In this document: positions 8,662 to 16,497 of the stretch, in pieces
How positions within the stretch are numbered: the stretch's first letter is position 1
How the letters are laid out: each line of letters begins with the position of its first letter
Assembly (NCBI GenBank): GCA_963799105.1
Contig: CAWCVR010000010.1
Coordinates: 434,001-498,000 of the forward strand
Direction of reading: 5' to 3'
DNA from: CAWCVR01 sp963799105
Lineage (GTDB): Bacteria > Acidobacteriota > Terriglobia > Bryobacterales > Bryobacteraceae
Length of the DNA stretch: 64,000 bases
Translations under genes and position numbers: made by a program
The notes under the pieces: generated by a model
What the model was told of the DNA's origin: nothing
The model's database searches: none
What the model saw: only the letters and a program-made list of their open reading frames with translations

Positions 8662-8912
8662 AGGTCTTCGACCGTGTGATTTGGCGCCTTTGCCGGGCCG
8701 CTCGCTCAGAAGCTGTGAAGAAATCGGCCGGACTGCCGGGTTGACAGACGAAAGCGTCTGTCCCACATTGCACTCGAAGGACTTGCAGCGAGGTGGGGCA
8801 GGCGCTTCCGCCTGCCAACCGATTTCTTCACAGCTTCTCACGCTCGCGGTTCCGGACAGAACCGCGAGCGTGAGCGAGCGGCCCGTGGCAAAGGAACAGT
8901 ATCTTGCGGTCA
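8662..8912. repeat. Family B palindromic repeat copy 1, split by a nested 131-bp element
   Basis: The outer parts (8662-8707 and 8839-8912) align almost base for base with the reverse complement of 39179-39297. They share AGGTCTTCGACCGT, GGGCCGCTCGCTC, a perfect hairpin made of CTCGCGGTT and AACCGCGAG, and the end CAAAGGAACAGTA.CTTGCGGTCA. The copy here is interrupted after CGCTCGCTC by the element at 8708-8838. It occupies the gap between two convergent genes. Confidence 0.85.
8708..8838. mobile_element. Nested 131-bp MITE-like element with perfect 20-bp terminal inverted repeats
   Basis: The left end (8708-8727) starts AGAAGCTGTG and the right end (8819-8838) is its exact reverse complement. 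It has no coding capacity. Inside are two short hairpins, CAGACGAAAGCGTCTG and GGCAGGCGCTTCCGCCTGCC. The element interrupts a family B repeat whose intact form is at 39179-39297, so it inserted later. One base (C), or alternatively CTC, is duplicated at the junction. Its short length and perfect ends resemble a non-autonomous transposable element moved in trans; no transposase is visible in the window. Confidence 0.75.
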
Positions 8913-8936
8913 TGGCGCTGGCGCCAGGCCCGCGGG

Positions 8937-10415
8937 CTACTTCTCGAAACTCACCGTCGATTCGGCGGTGAACTTTCGGTAATTGCGAAACTCGATGGCG
9001 TTTCGCGTGCAAGTTCCGCTGCCGCTCATGCAGCCGGTGTTCTCGCTCCGCGTGGGCAGCAGATAAGCAACCTGTTCGATCTTCACGAAACCGTATTCCA
9101 GGATCGACTCCGCGCGGCTTATGGCGAAATCCCGTGGCAGGACGGTGGCGCGCATTTCCAGGCGCAAGATGCGCCGCGTGGCCGCGTCGATCCACACGGC
9201 GCCTTCGTAGGCCGGGTTGTACCGGCGGCCGTCGGGCGCGACCAGCGTCCAGTGCGAGTTCGGCTGCGCCACGGTGTAATCGAAAACGAATGCCTGCCGG
9301 CCGCCGGTCTTCTCCTCGCCGCGGCGCCGGAATGACGCGTTGGTGTACGGCGACATCACGTGATGGAGCGTGGTGCCGAACTCGCCGGTCGACCACGCCC
9401 CCGTGCTCTCGATGGGCCGGTCGGTCTCGCGGCCGTCTATGCGGAAATCGTGGTAGTTCTCCTTGCCGTCGACATACGACAGTTCCGCCGTCACCACGTC
9501 GATTTCCTGCCAGCGCGCGGGAAACCCGTTGGCATAGTAACGGGTGGTCGCCTGTTGCACCAGGTAGTTCGGCAGGCTCTCGCTGAAATTCTCGGACTCC
9601 GTGCGGGCATCCCCGATCACCGCCGCGTCGGTTTTGGGACGCAGATCCGGAGGCGCCGGCAGCGGGTTGTCCGGCACGTTGCCCGGCGGGAGGCCGGGCG
9701 CGGCGCCAGACGCGGCGCCGGACGGGGCGCCGGACGCGGCTGCGGAGCTGGGGGATGAGGCCGCTTCCGGCTCGGTGTTTCCCGCTCCGGCGTCCGGCGT
9801 GGCTTCGCGCGCGGTCACCGTGCGCGGCTTGCCGAGATCTTCGGAACGCGGCGGCCGAACCGTGTCGGGGTCGAACGGGCGTTCCGCCGCGGTTCGCTCG
9901 GCGTCGGTTCCGCTGCGCACCAGGATGACCCGCAGCGCCGTCTCCGCGTCGTCGGGACTCACCCCCACCGAAAGCAGGTCGCCGGGATGCAGAAGGGAAT
10001 CGCGGACGGATTCTCCCTTCGGGTTGAGAAACCTGGTTTTGCCCAGCAGGCGGAAACGCAACAGGCCCTTGCGGGCGCCCAGCACCAGGTCCTTTTCACC
10101 CAGCTTGCGCAGCGTGCCATCCACGGAGGCGATGGTGGTTTTGGCCTCATCGGCGGATTTCGAATCCTTCTTCTTGGGAAGCTTGGGCTCCGGCACTGGG
10201 ATCCCCACCGGCACCCCGCCCGGCAGGCGAACCGGGACGCTGTTTGGCGGATATGTGTTCGGCGGGTAAGAACCCGGAGGGTAGGTATTGGGCGGATACT
10301 GTCCGGGGGGATACTGTCCGGGCGGATACTGAGCCGGGTACTGACCCCAGGCCGGCGCCGCCAGCCAGATCGCCGCAGCCATGGCGGCCACGGCCGGGCC
10401 AAATCGATGCCGCAT
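8937..10415 (-). CDS. Secreted protein with N-terminal YPPGQ/YPPNT repeats, function unknown
   Basis: The 492-residue protein has a signal peptide (residues 1-24, ending AAPAWG). A Tyr/Pro-rich repeat region follows (QYPPGQYPPNTYPPGS type, residues about 25-65). A domain around residues 85-165 mentions no known motif but contains LVLGARKGLLRFRLLGKTRF. Residues about 170-250 are Ala/Pro-rich. A C-terminal globular part of about 210 residues (YLVQQATTRYYANGFPARWQ to NYRKFTAESTVSFEK) has alternating beta-strand character and two cysteines in NTGCMSGSGTC. The C-terminal part resembles secreted proteins of unknown function in Solibacter relatives. I assign no role. It is convergent with the Pat-like gene. 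Confidence 0.75.
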   Translation of the reverse strand: MRHRFGPAVAAMAAAIWLAAPAWGQYPAQYPPGQYPPGQYPPNTYPPGSYPPNTYPPNSVPVRLPGGVPVGIPVPEPKLPKKKDSKSADEAKTTIASVDGTLRKLGEKDLVLGARKGLLRFRLLGKTRFLNPKGESVRDSLLHPGDLLSVGVSPDDAETALRVILVRSGTDAERTAAERPFDPDTVRPPRSEDLGKPRTVTAREATPDAGAGNTEPEAASSPSSAAASGAPSGAASGAAPGLPPGNVPDNPLPAPPDLRPKTDAAVIGDARTESENFSESLPNYLVQQATTRYYANGFPARWQEIDVVTAELSYVDGKENYHDFRIDGRETDRPIESTGAWSTGEFGTTLHHVMSPYTNASFRRRGEEKTGGRQAFVFDYTVAQPNSHWTLVAPDGRRYNPAYEGAVWIDAATRRILRLEMRATVLPRDFAISRAESILEYGFVKIEQVAYLLPTRSENTGCMSGSGTCTRNAIEFRNYRKFTAESTVSFEK

Positions 10416-10495
10416 CGCGCCTCTCCCTTCTGGTTCAGGTTATCGCATTGTGGACGCGGCGGACGCCCGCGCCGTTGCGGAAAAAAAGGGGCGGG

Positions 10496-10762
10496 CTACT
10501 CCCCGGCAGGCCCCAGAAGTAGGCTCATCTGCCGCGGGTCGAGTTCCTGGACCACCTTGGCCTCGGCTGGGACCTGAAGGTCGTCGTGGTTTGGGTTGAA
10601 TCTGCGAATCGACTGGTTGAGCCTGAGGGAAGTCTCCCAAATGTCGAACAGCAACAGGCAGCGGGGACAACCGCCCTTGATCCCCGCCTGCCCATCCACG
10701 GCCGGATTGTAGCGTTTGTGCCTGGCGCAGCGGCCCTGAAATTTCCTGGATCGGATCTTCAA
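10496..10762 (-). CDS. Small cysteine-motif protein, unknown
   Basis: The 88-residue product contains GRCARHKRYNPAVDG then GIKGGCPRC, that is one Cys and His in the N-terminal third and a CPRC pair near residue 33. This is the layout of a small zinc ribbon or knuckle. The rest (LLLFDIWETSLRLNQSIRRF) is probably helical. No signal peptide is present. The ATG at 10760-10762 is the first in frame. It lies in a 580-bp space between the secreted protein and the divergent MCE gene and has better codon structure than the overlapping plus-strand frames. Function is unknown; nucleic-acid or metal binding is only a suggestion. Confidence 0.6.
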   Translation of the reverse strand: MKIRSRKFQGRCARHKRYNPAVDGQAGIKGGCPRCLLLFDIWETSLRLNQSIRRFNPNHDDLQVPAEAKVVQELDPRQMSLLLGPAGE

Positions 10763-10822
10763 GCGAGCTCCAACCCATATACCTTAACAGGAAGTATGGG
10801 ACGGAAGAAGAGAGGGCTCCGG

Positions 10823-10947
10823 CCGTAATCCGCCCGTAAGCCCGCAGCCACCAAGTTTGCACCAGGCCGGTGCGGGGCCGCGGATGGCGGACGCTTGGCT
10901 GGCCGGACGGTTCGTTGTGGGCCAGGGCGCTTACGGACGGATTACGG
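10823..10947. repeat. Interspersed palindromic repeat, family C copy 1 (short form)
   Basis: The termini are CCGTAATCCGCCCGTAAG and CTTACGGACGGATTACGG, an almost perfect inverted pair. The reverse complement of the whole unit aligns with 37989-38175, sharing CCCACAACGAACCG, CGGCCAGCCA and CATCCGCGGCCCCGCACC. This copy lacks about 65 bp that form an internal hairpin in the longer copy. It ends 47 bp before the MCE gene. Confidence 0.8.
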
Positions 10948-10994
10948 TCCGGCATGCCGCCGCCGGCCAGGCCCACGCGGTACAATCCGATTGA

Positions 10995-12014
10995 ATGCCG
11001 TCCGCGCAGCGCGTAAATTGGGCGAAGTTCCGCGTCTCGGTGGTTTCGCTGGTGGCGATACTGATCCTGCTCACCTTGTTCTACCTGCTCACCGGCGGGA
11101 GCGTGTTTTCGCGAAGGGTCTCCGCGTACCTGTACCTTCCGGACGGCAGCGGGCTGGAACGCGATGCGCCGGTGCGCGTGGACGGCGTCAACGTGGGCAT
11201 GGTGAGATCCGTCCGCCTTTCCGGTTCCCCGGACGCCAGGCGGGCGGTGCGGGTGCTCATGGAAATCGACAGGGTCCGCCTGGCGGGCATCCCCGCGAAC
11301 TCCGAAGCCGAAATCAGTTCCGACAGCATCATCGGCGACGCCTTTGTCAACGTCACCAGCCGCGCGGCTCCCGCGTCCCTGCAACCGGGAGGCGAGATCC
11401 GGCTGAAGCCGTCGGCCGATTTCATGAAGGCCATCGACATTCGCGATCTCGAGAAGCAGTTGCGGGAGTTCGACGCCATGCTCCAGGATCTCGAGGCGGG
11501 ACGCGGTCCGGTCGGCGAATTCGTGCACGGGCGGAAGATGTACGACGACCTGGTGAAGCGCTCCGCGGAAATCGAGCGCGCCCTGAGGGCCGCGGTAAGC
11601 GCCACGAGCGCGATGGGTAAAGCGCTCTACACGGATGAAGCCTACCGCCAGTTACTGGACACCGCGGCGGGCATGGACGCGACGCTGGCCTCCCTGCAAT
11701 CCGGCCAAGGTGGCGCGGGCCGTTTTCTGCGCGACGGCGCCCAGTACGACAACTTGCGGGCCGCGCTTCGCGGCGTCCGCCAATCCGTCGCGGCCCTTCA
11801 CACCGGTCCCATGATGCGGCCGGACGACGTCTATGCCGGTTGGGACCGCGGTCTGGCAGCTCTGATCCAGCGGGTGGACGACATCGATTCCACCCCCGCC
11901 TTCAACACATCCGACACCTACGACAGTCTGTCGGGCGCGGCGCAGCAACTGCGCGACTCGGTGCGCGAGTTCCGCACCCACCCGGAAAAGTTTCTGCGGC
12001 TGAAAATCTTTTAG
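10995..12014 (+). CDS. MCE/MlaD-family lipid transport protein
   Basis: The product has 339 residues. A single membrane helix at residues about 14-33 (VSVVSLVAILILLTLFYLLT) anchors it to the inner membrane facing the periplasm. Residues about 40-130 are the MCE domain (VSAYLYLPDGSGLERDAPVRVDGVNVGMV, then AEISSDSIIGDAFVNV). The rest is predominantly helical. In the family these proteins form rings that bind lipids between inner and outer membranes. No cognate permease (MlaE) or ATPase (MlaF) is adjacent, so the partners are elsewhere. Start choice is the ATG at 10995. Confidence 0.88.
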   Translation: MPSAQRVNWAKFRVSVVSLVAILILLTLFYLLTGGSVFSRRVSAYLYLPDGSGLERDAPVRVDGVNVGMVRSVRLSGSPDARRAVRVLMEIDRVRLAGIPANSEAEISSDSIIGDAFVNVTSRAAPASLQPGGEIRLKPSADFMKAIDIRDLEKQLREFDAMLQDLEAGRGPVGEFVHGRKMYDDLVKRSAEIERALRAAVSATSAMGKALYTDEAYRQLLDTAAGMDATLASLQSGQGGAGRFLRDGAQYDNLRAALRGVRQSVAALHTGPMMRPDDVYAGWDRGLAALIQRVDDIDSTPAFNTSDTYDSLSGAAQQLRDSVREFRTHPEKFLRLKIF

Positions 12015-12030
12015 CGGAATCCCCGGGCTT

Positions 12031-12636
12031 CTACAGCCACCCCTTCTGCCGCGCCAGGCGGGCGGCTTCGGTGCGATTGCCGGCGCCCAGCTTGCCGATC
12101 GCCTCCGAGAGGTAATTGCGCACGGTGCCTTCGGAAAGCTCCAGGCGCCCGGCGATCTCGGCGCTCGATTCGCCTTCGCCGGCGAAGCGCAGCACCTGCC
12201 GCTCGCGGTCGGTCAGCGGGTCGGCCTCGGTCCAGGCTTCGGCGGCCAGCTCCGGGTCCACCACGCGGCCGCCGGCGCGGATGCGGCGAATGGCGTTGGC
12301 GAGCGTGGCGGCCGGCGCGTCCTTGAGCAGATAGCCGGAGACGCCCAGATCGAGCGCGCGGCGCAGATAGCCGGGGCGCGCGAAGGTGGTCAGGATCGCC
12401 ACCCGCACGGGCAGCTTCCGGCGCTGGATCTCGGCGGCCAGTTCCAGGCCGGTCGCCTCGGGCATCTCGATATCCGTGAGCAGCACGTCGGGAAGCGTCC
12501 GCAGCACCATCTCCAGCGCCTCGCGGCCGTCGCGCGCTTCGCCGGCGATCTCTATGTCGCTTTCGATCGCCAGCAGAGCCGCCAGCGCGCCGCGCACCAT
12601 CGCCTGGTCCTCGGCGATCACCACGCGAATGCTCAT
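12031..12636 (-). CDS. NarL/LuxR-family response regulator (DesR-like)
   Basis: The 201-residue protein has an N-terminal receiver domain (IRVVIAEDQAMVRGALAALL) with acidic pocket residues EDQ and phospho-acceptor Asp in DVLLTDIEMPEATGLELA. The conserved Thr and Lys are in VAILTTFARPGY and GYLLKDAPAATL. A C-terminal LuxR-type HTH follows (DPLTDRERQVLRFAGEGESSAEIAGRLELSEGTVRNYLSEAI). I chose the ATG at 12634-12636, since it overlaps the kinase stop as ATGA and fits the receiver start. It is the last gene of the minus-strand set ATPase-permease-kinase-regulator, so it probably controls the exporter genes. Confidence 0.93.
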   Translation of the reverse strand: MSIRVVIAEDQAMVRGALAALLAIESDIEIAGEARDGREALEMVLRTLPDVLLTDIEMPEATGLELAAEIQRRKLPVRVAILTTFARPGYLRRALDLGVSGYLLKDAPAATLANAIRRIRAGGRVVDPELAAEAWTEADPLTDRERQVLRFAGEGESSAEIAGRLELSEGTVRNYLSEAIGKLGAGNRTEAARLARQKGWL

Positions 12637-13701
12637 ACCGGTACCCGCACGCGCAGCGACGTGCCGCCCGAGCCATCGCACTCCACCGCGCCGCCCATCG
12701 CCTCCACCCGCTCGCGCATTCCGCGCAGACCATTGCCTTCCCTCATCGCGCCGCCCCGCCCGTCATCGGCCACCTCCAGTTCGCAGTACCCGCCGCGCTC
12801 CCGCACGGCGATCCGGCACACCTTGGCCTGAGCGTGCCGGACCACGTTGGTCACGGCCTCGCGCAGGGCGAGCGCGACCACCGTCTCCCGCGCGGCCGTG
12901 AGTCCGGGAGGTTCCGCCAAGGCTTCCAGTTGGATGCCGGCAGCCTCCAGCGCGGTGCGGGCGTTGCGCAGTTCGCCTTCGATTCCCGCCAGCCGGTAGC
13001 CGCGCACCGCCGCGCGCACCTGTCCCAGGGCGTCGCGGGAAATCGCCTCGAACGTCGCGAATCTCCTTCTGCGCGCGCTCCGGATCCGGCGAGAACAGCT
13101 TGGAAGCCAGTTCCGCCTTGAGGACGATCACCGAGAGCGTGTGGCCCAACAGGTCGTGCAGATCGCGCGCGATGCGCTCGCGCTCGGCCACCCGCGCCAG
13201 GTGCTCGATTTCTTCCTGCGCCCGCAGAAGCTGGTTGGTAAGGCGCCTGCGGTGAACCTGCTGGATGACCACCGAGCCGACCAGCGCGGAAAAGACAATG
13301 GCCGGGATCCAACAGCCCATCGAGTAGTGGAAAGCGCCCGCTTCGATCCCGATCAGGGCCAGCAGCGCGCCCAGGTACCACCAGGCCCGCGGCGGCTCGA
13401 ACGCCTTGCCGATGAAGCTGGCTGCGTACACGAACAACACCGAAGCCGCGGGATTGCGGTGGCTCAGCAGGCTGCCCAGCAGCACGAAGCCGCCGATGGC
13501 CCAAAGCACCTGGCGCCCGCGCAGCCAGTATCCCCAGAAGTACAGCGGCACGGCAACCGCGATGCCCGCCACCGCCGCGGCCTTGTCCCACGGGGAGGAC
13601 GGAAACACGAAGGGCAGCACCAGAACCCACGGCATGTAAACCAGGTACACGTAAGCCGTCCAGTCCTGGTCTTTGGGTAACAGCCGCATGGCCTTAACCA
13701 T
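12633..13701 (-). CDS. DesK-type sensor histidine kinase, interrupted by a +1 frameshift
   Basis: The kinase would be 355 residues after correction. The N-terminal half has about five membrane helices (YVYLVYMPWVLVLPFVF, AAVAGIAVAVPLYFWGYWL and others). The dimerisation/phospho-acceptor domain is HisKA_3 (ERERIARDLHDLLGHTLSVI, His in DLHD). The HATPase part is ALREAVTNVVRHAQ, ADDGRGG and GNGLRGMRERVEAMGG. The frame breaks in the coding strand at GACGTTCGAGG, where one T too many (13051-13052) separates the two parts. Removing it joins IRDV to EAISRDALGQVRAAVRGY. The start at 13699-13701 overlaps the permease stop by 8 bp. It pairs with the downstream response regulator. Confidence 0.87.
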
Positions 13702-14461
13702 ACATCTTCTCACGCTCCCGCGCGTGCCCCAGCCAGGCGATCCCGGCAAACAGCAGCGTGAATCCGGCGAGCGCCTCCACGTGCGTCGCGGCGGCGCCCT
13801 GTGTCGGCGCCCCCAGAATCCGCAGCGCGATCTGCGAAAGGTGGAACGAGGGCAGCAGCGGCGCGATCGCCTGGATGCCCTTCGGCAGGAACTGGAACGG
13901 GATCCACAATCCGCTGCAAAACGCCATCGGCAGATAGATCATGTTCACCGTGGCCGGAGCGGAACTGGGGCCGGCAAAGTTGCCGATGGCCAGGCCCAGG
14001 GCGCAGAACGGGATGGCCCCTGCGACGAGCGCGCCGCCCATCGCCAACCACTGCCACAGTGGCATGCGCACCTCTCCGAAAGCCGCGCCCAGGCCGAACA
14101 GCAGCGTCACCACGATGGCTCCGAAGGCCATGCTGACCACCCCCTTGGCCAGAAAATACGCCGCGGGAGGCATTGGACTGGCGCGCTTCACCTGCAGCCA
14201 GCCGAGCCCGCGCTCCACCGCCACCCCCACGCCAAAGGCGAACAGCGTGGCGCCCATCACACTGAAGGCGCCGTAAGTGGCCAGCGTATAGCGCGCCACG
14301 GAGGTAGAACCCAAGGACTGCTCCTTACCCATCGCCAGGGCGAAGAAACAGTAGAACATGATCGGGAACAGCACCGTGGAGAGGGAGTAAGCCTTCATCC
14401 GCAACGATTTCAGAAACTCCATTTTGGCTTCCAGCAAGTAGACGTTCGCCATTTTACGCAA
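13694..14461 (-). CDS. ABC-2 type transporter permease
   Basis: The 255-residue membrane protein has about six hydrophobic helices, for example STVLFPIMFYCFFALAMG, VVSMAFGAIVVTLLFGLGAA and WLAMGGALVAGAIPFCALGL. The segment NMIYLPMAFCSGLWIPFQFLP is characteristic of ABC-2 permeases of the DesK/R-linked exporters. It overlaps the ATPase gene upstream by 8 bp and the kinase downstream by 8 bp, so the four genes behave as one operon. With the ATPase it would export a drug, lipid or similar hydrophobic compound; the substrate cannot be inferred. Confidence 0.9.
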   Translation of the reverse strand: MRKMANVYLLEAKMEFLKSLRMKAYSLSTVLFPIMFYCFFALAMGKEQSLGSTSVARYTLATYGAFSVMGATLFAFGVGVAVERGLGWLQVKRASPMPPAAYFLAKGVVSMAFGAIVVTLLFGLGAAFGEVRMPLWQWLAMGGALVAGAIPFCALGLAIGNFAGPSSAPATVNMIYLPMAFCSGLWIPFQFLPKGIQAIAPLLPSFHLSQIALRILGAPTQGAAATHVEALAGFTLLFAGIAWLGHAREREKMYG

Positions 14462-15179
14462 CCTCCTCGAAATCGATCGGATTCCCCGTGAGGGCCAGAA
14501 ATGCGTCTTCGAGACCCTCCGACGCGCCCCGCCGTTTGATCTCGGCCGGCGTTCCCTGGGCCACGATCAGGCCGCGGTGGAGCACGGCGATGCGGTGGCT
14601 CAGCGCATCGGCTTCCTCCAGGTAGTGAGTGGTGAGCAGCACGCTGCCGCCCCGCCTGGCGAAGCCGCGGATGCGCGCCCACAGGCCGCGGCGCGCTTCC
14701 ACGTCCAGGCCGGCGGTAGGCTCGTCCAGACAGAGCAGGCCGGGATTGCCGCAAATCGCCAGCGCGAATAGCACCCGCTGCTTCTGGCCGCCGGAGAGTT
14801 CGCCGAAGAAGCGGTTACGGATCTCCCCGAGTCCCGCCGCCGCCAGCGTTTCCTCGATCGGCAGGGGCTTCTCGTAGTAGCTGGAAAACAGTTGGATATG
14901 TTCGCGGACGCGCAGCGTCTCGGGCACGCGGGCCACCTGCAACTGGGCTCCGCGGCGCAGGCGGGCGTACCGGCTGGCGGGGGGATGGCCGAACACCTCG
15001 GCCCGTCCCGAGGACGGAGACATCAGCCCCAGCAGGATGCGCACGGCGGTGGTTTTGCCGGCGCCGTTCGGCCCCAGCAGGGACACCACTTCTCCCGGTT
15101 CGATTGCGAGATCGATGCCGCGCAGGGCGGCGATGGCGCCGTAGTTCTTGGTGACGGCGGCCAATTCGGCGACTGCCAT
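14454..15179 (-). CDS. ABC transporter ATP-binding protein
   Basis: This 241-residue nucleotide-binding protein contains Walker A GPNGAGKTTAV, signature ELSGGQKQRVLFAL, Walker B LLCLDEPTAGLD and the H-loop LLTTHYLEEAD. It is the energising subunit for the ABC-2 permease encoded immediately downstream. It is the first gene of the four-gene exporter/two-component unit. The promoter should lie between 15180 and the repeat at 15274-15380, but I see no clear -35/-10 pair. Confidence 0.94.
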   Translation of the reverse strand: MAVAELAAVTKNYGAIAALRGIDLAIEPGEVVSLLGPNGAGKTTAVRILLGLMSPSSGRAEVFGHPPASRYARLRRGAQLQVARVPETLRVREHIQLFSSYYEKPLPIEETLAAAGLGEIRNRFFGELSGGQKQRVLFALAICGNPGLLCLDEPTAGLDVEARRGLWARIRGFARRGGSVLLTTHYLEEADALSHRIAVLHRGLIVAQGTPAEIKRRGASEGLEDAFLALTGNPIDFEEVA

Positions 15180-15273
15180 GTTAGCTCCTCCACTTGCGAT
15201 GATGCGCGCCTTGGAGTTTCGCCGCCAGTGGAGAACGTCAGCCCCGCGAGATGACGGATGTCATGGAAGCATT

Positions 15274-15380
15274 GTGGGGCGGACCCCCCGGTCCGCGCGG
15301 GACGCCCCCGTCCCGCTACCAGCTCGCGGAATCGGGAGGCCGGCCAGGGGGCCGGCTGCGGACGAGGGCGTCCGCCCCAC
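15274..15380. repeat. Interspersed palindromic repeat, family A copy 3
   Basis: The element begins GTGGGGCGGACCCCCCGG and ends GGGCGTCCGCCCCAC. Internal inverted pairs are GCGGGACGCCCCCGTCCCGC and GGCCGGCCAGGGGGCCGGC. It lies in the 312-bp gap between the ABC exporter ATPase and the RDD gene. The remaining bases of the gap (15381-15492) show no gene. Confidence 0.8.
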
Positions 15381-15492
15381 CAGTTGCGCGGATGTCCGGT
15401 AGCGGGGAAAGCACGCGGCATTGGGATGGCACCCCGCGCGGTCCACGGCGCGGGTCGCACCACGAGCCGGCGGGGGTTGCCGGGGTCCCCGT

Positions 15493-16389
15493 CTACCGTC
15501 TCTGGAACACCTGGTTGTTGAATTCGCGGGGCGTTGGGAACGTATCCGAGATGTGGTCCTGCCAGGTGAGGCCCTCCTCGTCGGCGAAGATCCACAGCAA
15601 GCCCAGCACGGTGCCATGGCTCAGGCAGGAGCCCAGGAAGCGCAGCATCCAGTGTCTGCGCTCGGGACGCTCGCCATCGAACGTAACCATCGCCAGGCGG
15701 GTTGCCTGCATGCCGGCCGTCTCGCTCCCGGCGATGGCGTACAACAGCGTGTAAACCAATGCGATCAGCGGCAGCGCCCCGCCCAGCAGCAGCAGGCCGG
15801 TCTTGTTCATCACGAAGGCGCCGCCCGCCAGGCGGTAGGTCGCCAGGAAAAGGCCATAGGCGATCAGCACCAGGCTCCAGTCCACCGCCGCCGCCGCGGC
15901 GCGATGCGACGGCGTCGCCACCGGCGCTTCGCAATAGATCACGGCTTCCACCGAGGTGCCGAGCGTGCGCGGCTTGAGCGGCATGGGGGCCAGGAAGTCC
16001 AGTTTCTCCTGCAAATCCGGCACTGGCGCTTTCCGCGAACTCCGCCGGGACGCCGGCCGGGAGCCCGTGCCCGCCCCGCTCCCCGTGGTTGGCGTCCTGG
16101 AAGACGCCGCGCGGGGGCGCCGCGCGGGCGGCGGCGGTGGCGCGAAAGCTTCAAACGGGATGACGTTGGATGCCGGCCGTTCGTAGAACAGCCTTGGTTG
16201 AAACGCGTTTGCCAGATTGGGTATGCGCGGCGCATCGGAGGTCCGTGTGCCCGGCGCGGTTTGCATCTTCGCAGCCAGCGCGCCATCCACACGCCACTCT
16301 CCCCCGGGCGACCCTGGCGCGCGGCGGCCGCACCGCCGGCAACGCTCCTCGCCATCCGTATTGCGCGCGCCACAATAGTTACAGGTCAT
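15493..16389 (-). CDS. RDD-family membrane protein with N-terminal zinc ribbon
   Basis: The 298-residue product begins MTCNYCGARNTDGEERCRRC, a double CxxC zinc ribbon. A proline- and arginine-rich linker follows (residues about 25-150). The C-terminal RDD domain starts at APVATPSHRAAAAAVDWSLV and contains three hydrophobic helices: LVLIAYGLFLATYRLAG, LLLLGGALPLIALVYTLLYA and LGSCLSHGTVLGLLWIFA. RDD proteins are small membrane proteins, some acting in ion or osmolyte exchange, and the role of this one is unknown. I chose the ATG at 16387-16389 because the ribbon begins there; upstream codons lack domain similarity. Confidence 0.82.
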   Translation of the reverse strand: MTCNYCGARNTDGEERCRRCGRRAPGSPGGEWRVDGALAAKMQTAPGTRTSDAPRIPNLANAFQPRLFYERPASNVIPFEAFAPPPPPARRPRAASSRTPTTGSGAGTGSRPASRRSSRKAPVPDLQEKLDFLAPMPLKPRTLGTSVEAVIYCEAPVATPSHRAAAAAVDWSLVLIAYGLFLATYRLAGGAFVMNKTGLLLLGGALPLIALVYTLLYAIAGSETAGMQATRLAMVTFDGERPERRHWMLRFLGSCLSHGTVLGLLWIFADEEGLTWQDHISDTFPTPREFNNQVFQRR

Positions 16390-16497
16390 CTCGCCCTTAC
16401 ACCGCATCCACTCGCGGAAGCACCGGTGCCCCGTCAAGTGTGCTACTTTCTGATATTGGAGCCCTACCCGCCGAGCTCTCTCAACTTTCTTAACACA

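Noticed and set aside
5861..8818. A 985-codon open frame on the minus strand opposite the Pat-like gene
   Set aside because: It mirrors the plus-strand gene in a GC-rich genome, has low-complexity Gly/Val/His composition and no recognisable domain; the plus-strand product has four clear domains.
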